Source: Udeniomyces pyricola
Lineage: Eukaryota > Basidiomycota > Tremellomycetes > Cystofilobasidiales > Mrakiaceae
Reading direction: 5' to 3'
Assembly: GCA_039545295.1 (NCBI GenBank)
Contig: BCIK01000014.1
Span: forward strand, 352,976-416,975
DNA: 64,000 nt
This document shows positions 36,726 through 52,800 of this stretch, piece by piece. The number at the start of each line of letters is the position of its first letter. The stretch's first letter is position 1. A model generated the notes under the pieces. That model was not told the origin of the DNA and did not search any database. It saw only the letters and a list, made by a program, of their open reading frames with translations. Position numbers and translations under genes: made by a program.

Positions 36726-37702
36726 AAAATCGGACCGACTCAGAGGAATCAAAAAGATGAAGGAAGGACAGCGAACACCCTTTTGCCTCTGCTCAGTTTC
36801 CTTCTTTTTCCTTCCTCTTTTTCTTTCTTTTCCCTTCCTTGTATGGGCCCTCTCTCTGCACACTCACACACACGCTATCTTGCACCCTGAGCTCTTTCTT
36901 TGCTTTCACCTGCTGAACGAAACCCCCTACATCATCCATGCAACGGACATTCACTTATCTGCATTTCTGCCCACGTATCAACCAAACTTTCTTTTTCCCT
37001 TCTACTCCCCCTGCCCCCTTTTTTACGCCTTTTCACAACAAAGAAAAAAGGAGTCCTCCGTGTAGTTTGCTCATGTTTATATGTATATTTCTTCTTATTC
37101 TTTCCTTTTTGCCCTGCACAAATCTGTCCTTCCTCCCCCTTGGACCTTGCGTTTCACAAGACATTCACCAGCGATTCACGATGATACCCGAGTGCTACTA
37201 TAAGCTAGTCCGCTTTCCGGCCGGTCTGTTCCTCTTTTCGATCGTGCAACACTGGTTCAGCTGATGTATATATAGGTGCAGCTAGCCCTGAAAATGAACC
37301 GCCTTGCAGGAAGGGCATATTTTGGCACTCACTGCCATTTTGGCACTGACAGCGCCAATTCAATGCCAAATTGGCGTTTTGCCACGCCAACGCCTTGCGA
37401 TGAGCGCCAACGAGTGCCAAACGCCATTGCCAAATTGGCACCTGCATGGCAACGAGGATGCCAAATTGACATTTGACTGCCGTTGAGTACCAGTTATATA
37501 TGCTGTTTGCGCGCTTCTCCAGAAAGAGGATCGGCGGGACGAAACCGCTACATCAAGCACCAGCGCCTCTCTGTATATCTCACTTGAACCCCCCCCCCTC
37601 CCTGCCCCTGCCTTCTAGCACTGTAATACCCATCAAATCTGATTGCTCTTGCCAGAGATCCAAGACAAAAAAAAATCCGTCTACTCAACCCGATAAATCT
37701 CC
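36726..37702. other. Intergenic region between convergent genes holding a 31-32 bp tandem array
   Basis: 977 bp. The left part (to about 37250) is pyrimidine-rich 3' flank of the GPI-protein gene. The middle holds the TGCCAAATTGGCA array, described separately. The right part has a C10 run at 37589-37598 and the 3' flank of the kinase gene. No coding sequence was supported. Confidence 0.6.
37302..37490. repeat. Degenerate 31-32 bp tandem repeat headed by palindrome TGCCAAATTGGCA
   Basis: Unit heads fall at 37333, 37364, 37396, 37428 and 37459, spacings 31, 32, 32 and 31. Heads read TGCCATTTTGGCA, TGCCAAATTGGCG, TGCGATGAGCGCC (decayed), TGCCAAATTGGCA and TGCCAAATTGACA. A weaker unit (GGGCATATTTTGGCAC) precedes at about 37302-37332. 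Remaining unit parts are rich in GCCAA and TGGCA half-sites. The heads are near-perfect odd-centred palindromes. Confidence 0.8.
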
Positions 37703-40273
37703 TCATTTCGCCGCTGCGGCCCATTGCTCTGCGAGCACGCACGCGCCTTGACCGGCAGGGTCGCCGACCCATTCGACGCCTCGCCCAAAGACGATCCCAT
37801 AATCCTCCCTCAAGCAATCAACAACGAGCCGACGGTAAGGGTCTTGACCGAGGAGAGAGCCGCCACAGGAAAGGAGGGACGTTGCCGGGTCGATGAGTCG
37901 GAGGTTTCCCTCACCGCCGGTCCGGGGCGAGTAGGTGGTTGAACCGCTGGTTGGGACGGGAATGGGTCCGGACGTGGTTGAAGCGTGGGAGGAGGAAGTC
38001 GAAGGCCGGCAGACGAGAAGGGAAATATCTGGTTACCCCGAGCATCAGGACAAGGAAAGCATACAAGAGTTGAAGGAAGAGAAGAGATAGACAAAATAAG
38101 AAGAAAAAAAATCAAAAAAATCAAGAGCTATCGAGTTAAAATCCGCATCTTAGGAGAAAGGGATTCAGATCACAAACGAACCTTTAGCGAGCGCCTTAGC
38201 GGCTGTGGTCACAGCTTCGAGTGCGACGTTGCTGCGTCCCGCCGGAGGTCGAGGGCCGGCTGAATGGCCAGCTCCATCATGTCGGGACGTCTCGGCGGTC
38301 GAAAGAGGAGAGGTCGAAAATGCATGGGCTAAAATCAACCTCGTCGCTGAACATTCCCGATCGTATTTCAGAACGCCACAGCGAAAGGCAACATAGGGGA
38401 TTTGTAGACGAAAAATCAGACCCGAGAAAAAGATAAAATTAGAAGGAAAAAATCAGATAGGCTCCTGATGAAGGAAGATTTCGGTAGAGAAGGCGGAAAG
38501 CGAACGAGACAAAGGAGAAAGGATGAAAGTGAATGGTGTCCGAACTAAGGGATCACAAGAAGAGCCAGAGAGAAGAGGGAATAGGACGTACATTCGGCAA
38601 TCATGAGTTTGCGAGACGAGGCTGCTTCGGCCGGACCAGAAACAAACCTCGGGATGTCGTACTGTTCATCAGGAATTTTCGTCAGGAATTAGGGGTTTCA
38701 AGTGTTTTCAGTGTACGTGCGTGTGTTCAAACCGGAGAATTGAATCAGTGATCGGGATTGATGAGTAAAACGATGTACAAGTTGATGCCCCCCAACGCAA
38801 AGTTATTTCCAGAGAGGGAGAGATGAAGAGGATGCTATCCCACTTACGACTCGCCCTAAAAGTTCTCCAACTGTCCTCGCTTTCCAATATGCCAGAAAGC
38901 TCTGCAAGAACGTGCTTTCCTGCTCTTCCAGCGCTCCGGGGTCGGCATCGTGTGCGTACAAAACTAAGCGAAGCGTTTCGCGACCGATGTGGAACGCCGA
39001 GCCTTCGTCGCCGAGTAGGAAGCCAAGGCCACCTCGACGGGAGACTAGAGACATCTGGTTGAGAAGAAGAGGCAGGCACTCTTCTTGGGACAATGTTGGG
39101 GCTAGATTACGAGGGTCCATCGAGGCGACAGGCGTGACTCCAGGAAGGGTCGCTCGGACACTGATACAGACGGAGCCAGTCCCGGCCACAGCGAGAACAC
39201 CTGATGAAGCTCCGGACCGCACGAGAGGTGATGAGAGAAGAAGACCATCGTTTTGAATAACAGGAGTCGTTTGACTGCCCAAGTCGAGAAAATTCAGGGA
39301 TCAAAAGGGAGAGAGGAAAATATGACGACAAGTGTTAGTGCCGAAGCTAATGGTAAGCGGGTTGGGTGTGCGAGTGCAAAGTCTGGCGATGAGATGTACA
39401 AGTATTCTTTCAATGGCGGTGTGAGGGCCTCAACGTCAGAAGGGTTATCCGCTCCTGCTAGCTACCGATCAGGTAGTGCCACAAGTTTTACCGCAAATGA
39501 GAAGATGAGCAGCCGAGCGAAGATGCAAAAAAAGCCAAGGCATATATATCAATATCGTCTCTTTCGAGACGTTTTGTTCCCCTTTCAGCGGCCTGACAAA
39601 ATACCGATACATCTGCAATGCTTTCAGCGAGACTTACTCCGATCCAAATGGACTTGAACCTGACGATGCAGATCTCTGCGGCTTCCTGATCGTGCCGGAT
39701 CGTCGAGATGGGAAGCGTTATCGAGCTAGGTTGGTAATCGAGTGGAAGCGACGCAATGGCCTTCTCTACAGCGATAAGCAGTCTTCGTTCGGGAAAGGAA
39801 AGGGATTTCATGGGACCGAAGACACGAAAAAAAGCCAGTCAGCCTTAACCAGGTGCGGTAGGAAAGTAACACTAGTCCATATATGAGGTAAGAAAGAAGT
39901 TCTCTTACTGTTTCACACAAGCCACGAGATTGAGCTATATGAGATCGAAAGCAGGCAAGACCAGATAAATGCGTTAGCTCGAATACCTAGCTCATAGTGA
40001 CCACAGATGGCTCGGTGCAACAAAACCTATCCCAACAGTCCCCACCAGTGTGACCAAGCGTCATAGATACGTGTGGGACACCAGCAGATGGACAGAAGAA
40101 GCGCACCGTACTTCAGCCAAGTTGGATCCGCCGGCGATACCTTCAGAAAGGATACTCGTCGTCGGGTGGTCTCCGAGACTGCTGGGATGGTGACAGGTGG
40201 AGATGACGGCTCGGGTCTTGGTACCGCCGCCGTCGATACAGAGAAAGAGGGGAGGGGAGGAGGAAAGAGACAT
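37703..40273 (-). CDS. N-acetylglucosamine-kinase-type ATPase (BadF/BadG/BcrA/BcrD family)
   Basis: The start at 40273 gives MSLSSSPPLFLCIDGGGTKT, the phosphate-1 loop (DGGGTKT) of the ASKHA sugar-kinase fold. An internal exon has FKSIWIG, where the family has 'IW.GLAG'. A later exon has QNDGLLLSSPLVRSG, then GVLAVAGTGSVCISV (phosphate-2/adenosine motif) and RRGGLGFLLGDEGSAFHIG, the strongest family signature. Next is DIPRFVSGPAEAASSRKLMI. The last exon has a Ser/Thr/Pro insertion, LIDPATSLLSCGGSLLGQD and FGRGVEWVGDPAGQGACVLA, stop at 37703. The family phosphorylates GlcNAc salvaged from chitin or glycoproteins. The exact substrate is not proven; some fungal members are uncharacterised. Its neighbours upstream on the same strand are a serine hydrolase and FOX2. 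Confidence 0.85.
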
Positions 40274-40746
40274 GATGCAGCACGGCTGATAGGAACGGCT
40301 GAAGGATGGTGTGGTGTCGGTCGTTGAGTAACGGAGATGGGATTGGTCAAGAGGCGTCAGCGCGTCGACCCGTTTACTTTAGGCGTTGAGATATACGGAG
40401 AGTCGGCGCGTCGACGCCGACGCGCGACGCGTCCATCAGCACATCGCATATGCAGCACGTAGTCTTCAAGTCTTCATGCGCGTCCTCCAACCATAGTACG
40501 ACGTGCACGTACGTACATCGTGACAGATATGTATATACACGACGTAGCATATCTCGCATCAAGATGGTTCGACGATGTCGGATCTCGCCGCGTGACGTTG
40601 CACTTCACGAAATTGACCCTTTTCTAAGGGACCCACCTAGGCAGTCATGTTATACATGTTCTTTCCCTCACCGAAAGATTTCCATGGTCGTTCTTCGTCG
40701 TATAGGACATAGCTGTATCATCCGGCCAATAAAGTCCAATTCGATC
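40274..40746 (-). promoter_or_regulatory. Upstream region of the kinase gene with CGCGTCGAC repeats and ACGCGT
   Basis: 473 bp between the hydrolase stop and the kinase start. GCGCGTCGAC occurs at about 40360-40369 and 40406-40415. The second copy sits in the imperfect inverted repeat GTCGGCG...CGCCGAC (40402-40421), followed by GACGCGTC around ACGCGT at 40427-40432. These lie 90-160 bp upstream of the kinase ATG. Regulatory meaning is inferred. Confidence 0.45.
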
Positions 40747-43700
40747 CTAGAGCTTTTCAAACCAAACCTCGCTCCTTTCTTTCACGCTTTTATCCATCCT
40801 CAACTTGCCTTCATCCCCTACTCCCGGTCCCGCTCCCCAAAACCCATCCCTGAATCCCAATCCTTCAACCACAACCTGATCTTGATCCACTTCTTCTGTG
40901 TCCACTGCTGAGTCTGTCGTTCTGGCAGCGCTAAAAGTCCTGCTGATGGCAAACTCGGCCGTCTGTCTCTTCTCGACCGGCCCATCTTCACTTCGGCTCA
41001 CGGCCCATTCTCCACGCTGATACTCCGGTGTACCCACCACCGGAGCAAGGGCTTTCAAGCGCACGACGTCGAAAGTCAGCCCTTCCCGATGAGAGAGCAA
41101 GAGGTGGGAGATGAACGTTCGATTGATCTCGATAAGGAAAGAAGGGGCGGATGTAGAGTTCAGAATGCCGGGTAGGATGGTGCCCGCCCTTGCGAGGAGA
41201 TCATGGCAGTATCGCTTGGAAGACGAAACGGCGTGACTGTAGCTGATGGAAGCATCATGAGCGTCCTGATGTCCTTTGAGATGGGGGAAATTGAAAGGGC
41301 AGAGAGTGTAGTTTTCGTAGGCTTTGTTGCTGAAAGTCCCAGCTAGGTCTAACAGGGAGATACCGTCGGGAAGCGTGGCATTGGGAAGACGGGGAGCAGG
41401 TGCTGGCGAATCGAAGGATTGCTTGGTTTTGTTGAAATATCTGTGGATACGACGAAGGAGGTGCGAACAAGGATCAAGTATATGATAAGCAACATACAAA
41501 GTGGTGATGAGAAATTCAAAGCACCTTTCTTCATCGACCCTCGCTCACGATGATTCTCCGAGAACTCACCGTTCATTCCAATCGATGGACTTGTCTCCAA
41601 AGATGCGATCGGCAAGGTGATACTTGAGCAGGGTGTGAACAGGTGTGCCGTACAGATCTGAGTTAACAAAGATAGCGAGGCCGACGTTGTCATTTGGGAA
41701 GCGTGAGATCTGAGACATGTACCCTGAAGACGATCATTTTTGTAGGTGATTGTCAATCAAGGGAAGAGAAAGCTGTAGCGGTTTAGTCATAAATTTCGTC
41801 ACTTGACCATCCAGGTGAAGGCTGATTTCTGTGCTCACCAGGAACGGCTCCCCCGTGCTCAATCAACACTCTCCCGCGGTATGTGGACTTGGCTTGACCC
41901 GCTCCATAAACGACCGGAGACGTCTCCGGCCAAACACTACATTGGGAAACGACAACGAGTAGGTGAGTGAAGCGTTGCATGGATACATCGAGAAAATACC
42001 GCGCCTCGTTCAACTCACGCTTCTCCACTTTGGACGCTGACGCCTTGGGCAAGATGCGCAATCAGCTTTTGAGGGACGACCTGCTTTCCCTGGTCGTTTT
42101 GGCCGTCCGAAAGAAGGAATCGAAGCCATTTTGCAGCGTCTGAGGCAGAGGTGATAATCCCGCCAGCGCCTGGTCAGCATTCAGAAATATGATCAGAAAG
42201 ATAGTCAGTAAGGGGTGTCTGACGCCAAGCTTGCAGTCATCTCTGTCTCGACAATCAGCGTCTGAGAGAGATTCTCGGCCTCAGCGGAAAGCAAGGGTGC
42301 CGAAGTTCACCCATCACACAAAGTGAGGGCAGATGAAGCGGATGGTGTAGGAAGGTGACAAACCTTTGTTTGCCTGTCCGGTTGCTTCATTCATGAAAAA
42401 CTCTATCGCCCGATCTCCCTCTCCGAACATGCAATCGGGTTGGACGCCAACTCTGGTGAACGGCGTCGCCAGCTTGCTACTTTCCGCCGCGAGGGTCGAG
42501 TTGATCGTAGTACTCTTCATACCGATCGGATCGAACAAGCTACTCTGGACATACGCGTCAAAAGTCGGTTTATGAGGGAGAAGATGCGTTGGGAGGTAAG
42601 ATGCGAGGATGTAGAATAGATTGTTGTACTGCCAATGTTGGCGAAACTCAGTGGAGGGCTGTAAATGTCGAAGTTTGGCGATAACAGAAGGTATTGTCAT
42701 GCTTGGACCGAGAAGCTCGTCGTGGCGAGGAAGGCCAGTGCGGTGAGCTTAGCAGATGAATAGCATAAGAGGGTAGTGCAATCAGGAGGGAGGCATCATG
42801 TCAGCTGTCCTTGATATCACTGGTCGATCAGGGTTTTAGGCAACAATAGTCGAGCGAATCCAACGTCCATTATTTCCATCAAGTCTTTAGTTCTGGGTCA
42901 CCAGTATACTCCATTCTAGTTCGACGGAATCACTCGACTTGTGGTGATTGACTCACCCAAGATATCCGTCAGATCTGCCTGACTCGTCGCAACCTCATCC
43001 ATCATTTTAAATTCGCCATCTGCAAAGAGATCCTTGATCTTGCTCGACCATGAGAGGGTGGCGTTGGACTGCGGAAGCTGAAGGGATTCATTGGAGACCA
43101 GCAGACCGACAGATAGGGCTGTAAAGAGTTTCGAGTTTGAGGCGATGGAGAAGAGGGACTTATCGATAGAACGAAATGAAATTCATCGAAGGAGAAGGGT
43201 CACAGGCAGGGTTAGTAAGCTTTCAAGTATTAGTCTTTCTCTTCTGATGCTGCACTCTTCTGGTGCTGCAAATACCCAAAGATGATCACAACCAAGAAAG
43301 GCACCAAACCCTTGAGCAGAGAACACTCCTTCATCGTGATCGACCAGAACTTACATCACCATCCATCCGTCCTCCCTTCCAGTCTTGAACTCCGTATCCT
43401 TTGACTTCCTCCTTCCACTCTCCATCGTCACCATCTCTGCGCACAATCGCAATTGCAAGCCCAGGGATGTGCCACTGTTTGAGGATGGAGTGAATAAAGG
43501 CGTCGGTCGAGGGTGAAAGAATCACATCTGCCGAGGTAGCAGAAGGCGGAACCGAGGGCAAAAGAAGGCTGGTTGGAAAAGGACTGTATAGGGCGGGCAG
43601 AAGATGGAGGAGCGATGGTAAATGCATTATCGGGCAAGTTAAGTCGTGAGGGTCGACGGAGATCGTTGTTGGAAGGAACGAGCGAGAAGCAGGTAAGGAC

Positions 43701-43760
43701 CAAGATGATACAAAGGGCAAGCGAGAAAGACCTTCGGCGTTGGCCGATAGCCGGTGCCAT
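40747..43760 (-). CDS. Class C beta-lactamase-related serine hydrolase (peptidase family S12-like)
   Basis: Exons carry FIHSILKQWHIPGLAIAIVR, then SLFSIASNSKLFTALSVGLL with the SxxK catalytic motif (SNSK). WQYNNLFYILASYLPTHLL has the YxN motif, followed by YVQSSLFDPIGMKSTTIN. Next come the AGAGGIITSASDAAKWLRFL segment, RGRVLIEHGGAVPGYMSQI (HxG third motif) and NDNVGLAIFVNSD. The C-terminal domain has SFDSPAPAPRLPNATLPDG through an acidic end, stop 40747. All three active-site motifs of the S12/beta-lactamase class C fold are intact, so it is likely an active esterase, peptidase or amidase. Start: ATG 43760 (MAPAIGQRRRSFSLALCIIL) would give a signal peptide but must splice into the working frame. 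The first ATG in the working frame is 43626 (MHLPSLLHLLPAL), also hydrophobic. Either way it enters the secretory path. About nine exons. Confidence 0.85.
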
Positions 43761-43992
43761 ATGCCATCCTGTGATCTCTATTTACGTCACCAGCGCAAGC
43801 GGCGTCTGCAAGCTGATTATGATGATGACACGTCTCATCATGCATGATTGTGTGTACATGAATTAACAGGCCATGCGAGCTTAGAGATACAACCATGAAA
43901 TAACCAGATGTCAAGACAAAAGACAGAAACAAAGGCACGCATCAAACACCCGAAAACGCTAGCCAAATCGATCATGCGAAACGCAACTCCGT
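43761..43992. other. Short spacer between hydrolase start and FOX2 stop
   Basis: 232 bp containing the FOX2 3' UTR and the hydrolase promoter. CATCATGCATGATTG lies near 43838. Nothing else was seen. Confidence 0.4.
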
Positions 43993-48745
<4,753 letters not shown>

Positions 48746-49826
48746 TGATACTATTTGAAGAGACTACAGGGAGATGAAGAGATGATTGTGATGGAAAATA
48801 AGAGTGAGGGGGTGAGATGGTTGGTGTCGAGACAACGGTGGTGGTGGGTGGATGGATGGAAGAAGAGAAAAGAAAGCCGGGCAGAGGGGATGAGACGGTC
48901 CCCCTGCCGGCCTTTCCGGTTGTTGCTTCTGCCGGCACCAAGTCATCTCCCTTCAGCTGCCTCCAGGCTCCAGCGAATTGCCGGGCCTCACTTTCTTCTC
49001 TCGAATATGTATGACAACGGACGGTATCCACTAGCTGCTGCCATCATCCGCTCATCTGTATCAGAGCCATGCTGATCATCTGGAACAAGCAAACAAATTT
49101 CTCTATCATCCAGTTCCAGATCCTGACCAGTTTCTCGATCGAGCCGGAATCGAGCTGCTGATTGTCATGAGGTGCTGTAGGTCTTGATTTGCAGTCGATT
49201 AGTCATCATAAGTGAAACTGCGAATTTTGCACCTGCATTGGCTACATTTTCGTATGGACTTCAAGTTCCAAGCTACTCCAGGCCAAAAAAAAAAACGATC
49301 CGCTGGCGCGCTTGGTATGCATCATCACCGCAACGTGCAGGGCGTTCCTTGTGATTGTCGATTGTCCTCGCAACGGCGTTACGTTCCTTAGCCTGAGGAT
49401 CTGAGGCAGTCTGAGGTTGCACGTCATGCATGCATGCTGCAACCTCCATCATATCTCTGCTGACCACTGTTTATACTATTAGCTGTAGTAGATCGGGAGA
49501 GTCCAGCCGCCTAGTCCTGACACTGCATGCAGTCTGCTTGATGGCGTGGTAGATTTTCCAGCTTCGGGCATGAAAGCCATCCACACATACATCCGGCTGA
49601 AAATGTGACTTTGCATTTGAGCTATGATATATGTCGTATTAAAACTCGTACGTGATCCAACGTCATGATCGAGTCGAGTTGAACGACATGAGAGGCGCCA
49701 TGATATCTAGTATCTCCATGCCCCTTCAGCTTCGATTCCCATCTGCCCCATACCCATCATCGGTCCACTCCGCTCGTCCGCACGCTCGCTCAACTTCTCC
49801 TTCTCTCGTCCCTGCCTCAGTGATTC
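48746..49826. promoter_or_regulatory. Divergent promoter region of FOX2 and MNL1/EDEM gene
   Basis: 1081 bp between diverging start codons. GCACGTCA at 49419-49426 (TGACGTGC on the other strand) matches the core of unfolded-protein-response elements and lies about 400 bp upstream of the EDEM-type gene. It is followed by CATGCATGCATGC. The inner part is otherwise unremarkable and no gene was seen. Confidence 0.4.
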
Positions 49827-52800
49827 ATGCGGCTCCTATGGGCGACCGCGCTTGTATGCGCTCTCGCCATCCAACCATCGCGAGCGGCCATCAACGCGAC
49901 GCGTCAACTTGAACTCCGGGAGGCGACGAGATCGTTCTTTCAGCACGGGCTCGATGCGTACATGGACCACGCATACCCTGCGGACGGTCAGCTCCGTCTT
50001 CAACTTTTGAACTCCCATGTTGGTTCCCGATCTACGCACTGACTGCTTTTGATCTCTCAAATCTGGTTGTCTCAGAGCTCATGCCCCTTTCTTGTAAAGG
50101 TGCCAATGGGCGAGACTCGTACGTCGGCCTGCCCCTTGTCCAAAGCCTCTGACACTCGTCTGGCACGCTCGAGATCCTCATCTGACCCGATTTCAACTGC
50201 CAACAGAGACGACAAGACGGTCTCAGATGTCGCCGGCAACTACAGTATGACTCTGATCGATGGTATGTGACATGTGGCTGGTTGTTGCCCCCAACTCACG
50301 CTCGTTGGCCTGGCCGTCCGCCAGCGTCAACGGCTTCGTCCGCCGGCTCATGCCGTGTCTGCTCTTATTACCTTTGCTATACACACACAGTCCTCGACAC
50401 GTTTGTCGTCATGGGCAACGTTAGTGGATTCGATACCGCTGTCCGACTCGTCGCGGACAGTGTGTCCTTCGATCAAGACGCCAAAATCCAGGTATTCGAA
50501 GTCGTCATCCGAGTCGTGGGCGGACTGCTATCAGCCCATCTTTTTGCGACGACTCCTTCAATTCGACCCGAATTTTCTCTGCCGTGGTATGATGGCGAGC
50601 TGTTAGCATTGGCTCAGGATCTCGGTAACCGACTGCTGCCCGCATTCAAGACTCCCACTGGAATTCCGTTTGCTCGAATTAACCTCAGGTTAGGATCGCT
50701 CCAATACACCAGATCAGTCAGAGACAGGGTTGTTCAAAGGTAGTGACTGACTGGAAGACTCTATCCGATCGTCTCATTCGTTCTTACTCGCCGGATCTTG
50801 AATATATTCTTGATGCCTCTCAGACATGGGCTGGACCCTCGCGAGACCGTTGAGACATGCAGTGCCGGGGCTGGCTCCCTTATACTCGAATTCGCTACTC
50901 TTAGTCGCCTAACGGGCGATCCTCGCTTCGAAGTAGCCGCCTCCCGAGCGTTCTAGTGAGTGTAGTGCAGTTTATTCTGACAGTGGCAACTCAAATGATG
51001 GTACTCACAATCTTGTGGCCATGTCATCTCCGTTTTCCTCTTTCAGTGCGGTCTGGAACAGGGTATGACTCCATGTTACTCGGCCTTGACAATCCCTTCT
51101 TCTTCCTTTGACGCGCGAAGGCTGACCTGTCATGAGCGTTGCTTGATCACAGAGAAGTTCACTAAACCTCATTGGAAATGCTATCGGCGTCCACGGCTCG
51201 TGGATGGGCCCTCTGGTCTCCCACGTGAGCAGAGCTAAAAGATTCGCGTATCAAGCTTTTTTGTTTTCTTTGTGGTCCTTACCGAAGCTTATTTGGTTGG
51301 TCCTCAACATAGGTGGGAGCTGGTTGCGATTCATTCTTCGAGTACGCTCTCAAAGCGTTCATCCTCCTGGGCGACGAAGTGAGTACGACGAGGACGTAAT
51401 GTACACGAGCTAGTATTCCTTGCTATCCTTTCCGCTATATCGCTTATACGACGGTAATGTTTCATTAGGCCTACTACGATGTATTCCAAACAAGCTACGA
51501 GGCAATCATGACGCACGTCCGCGAGAAGAACGGATTTTGGGTCAGTCATCACTTTATCCGGGTTTGAACCTCTCTTCCCTACCCAGGTATTCACGCCATC
51601 CTTGGTTGGCAGCTGTAGTTTACAGGCGTCTCTCAGATAACGGGCGAGCGGTATGGTCTGACGGTCGACAGTTTGGCTGCCTATTGGCCTGGGACGCAAA
51701 CGCTCGCGGGCGACGTAGAGAATGCGACTAAATCGCACCTGGCGTATTACAACGTACGTTCCCCCCAAATCATATTTCATCTCGGACCTTATCGTGGATT
51801 GCTTGGCAGAAAGTGACTGATCCAAGATTTCCTTACTGCTGGTAGCTTTGGAGACGATTTGATGGCATGCCTGAAAGCTTCCACGTCGTGGGTAAAGAGG
51901 CCGAGTCATTGTGAGTCATATAACATCCGGTCCATTCAAGAGTAAATTGTACTGCCCTTGTTCTGCCACGCTCAGCTGAGTATCGCGTCTTTCCAGAGGG
52001 TACCCACTTCGTCCAGAATTCGTCGAAAGCACTTGGTATCTTTACCGAGCGACCCGAGATCCTTTTTACCTCGAAGTCGGAGCTGAAATTCTCGAGTCTC
52101 TCAGCCGATCCGTCGTTCCCTGCGGTCTCGCCTCGTTCGCCAATCTCGACACGGGCGAACTCGTCGATCGCCAAGAATCGTTTGTCCTCTCGGAGACGGC
52201 AAAGTATCTGTTCCTCCTTTTCGATGAGGACTCGTGGATCAATGCGGACGACTCCAACATGGTCTTTACAACGGAAGGTCATCTGTTGAGGTTGAATTCG
52301 ACCCATCTACATCCGTTGGTGTTTGCGAGCTCTTTACGACGTCGTGACACGCGTTTGCGTGTATCTACCGGCTGAACAGATGTACATCCTTCTTTGTTCT
52401 TGCTGTACCCCTTCCATCGTGTTCGACACGATGGTTACAGTCCCAGCTCGATCCGTCGAGACCTTCGCTCGAACGAGGTACTAACCTGCCCTCGCTTCCC
52501 TCTAAAGCCAAAGACGTTCCCATGGCGCGATACCCAGCCCAGTCTACGCCATGGCGTTCGGGGGAGGGATGACTTCGATTATGCTCGGTTCCTGACTGGG
52601 CTCACGCTTCAATCAGTCGAGGCAACCGATGCAGCGTATTGGGATCCCTCTGGTATTTGTGCAGGTCGGTACTCGTTTATCTTTCTTTTCTGAATCTTCC
52701 TAAAATTTTATATGCATCTTCGTCGTTCCCTCTGTACCGTGCCCGACGTACGTGGAGCTCTTGACAGATGACTTAACGTCAGTATTCTGCATGAACGTGG

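Noticed and set aside
37276..37486. Open plus-strand frames over the tandem array (about 60 residues)
   Set aside because: They follow the repeat period, have no domain or splice support, and lie between two gene 3' ends.
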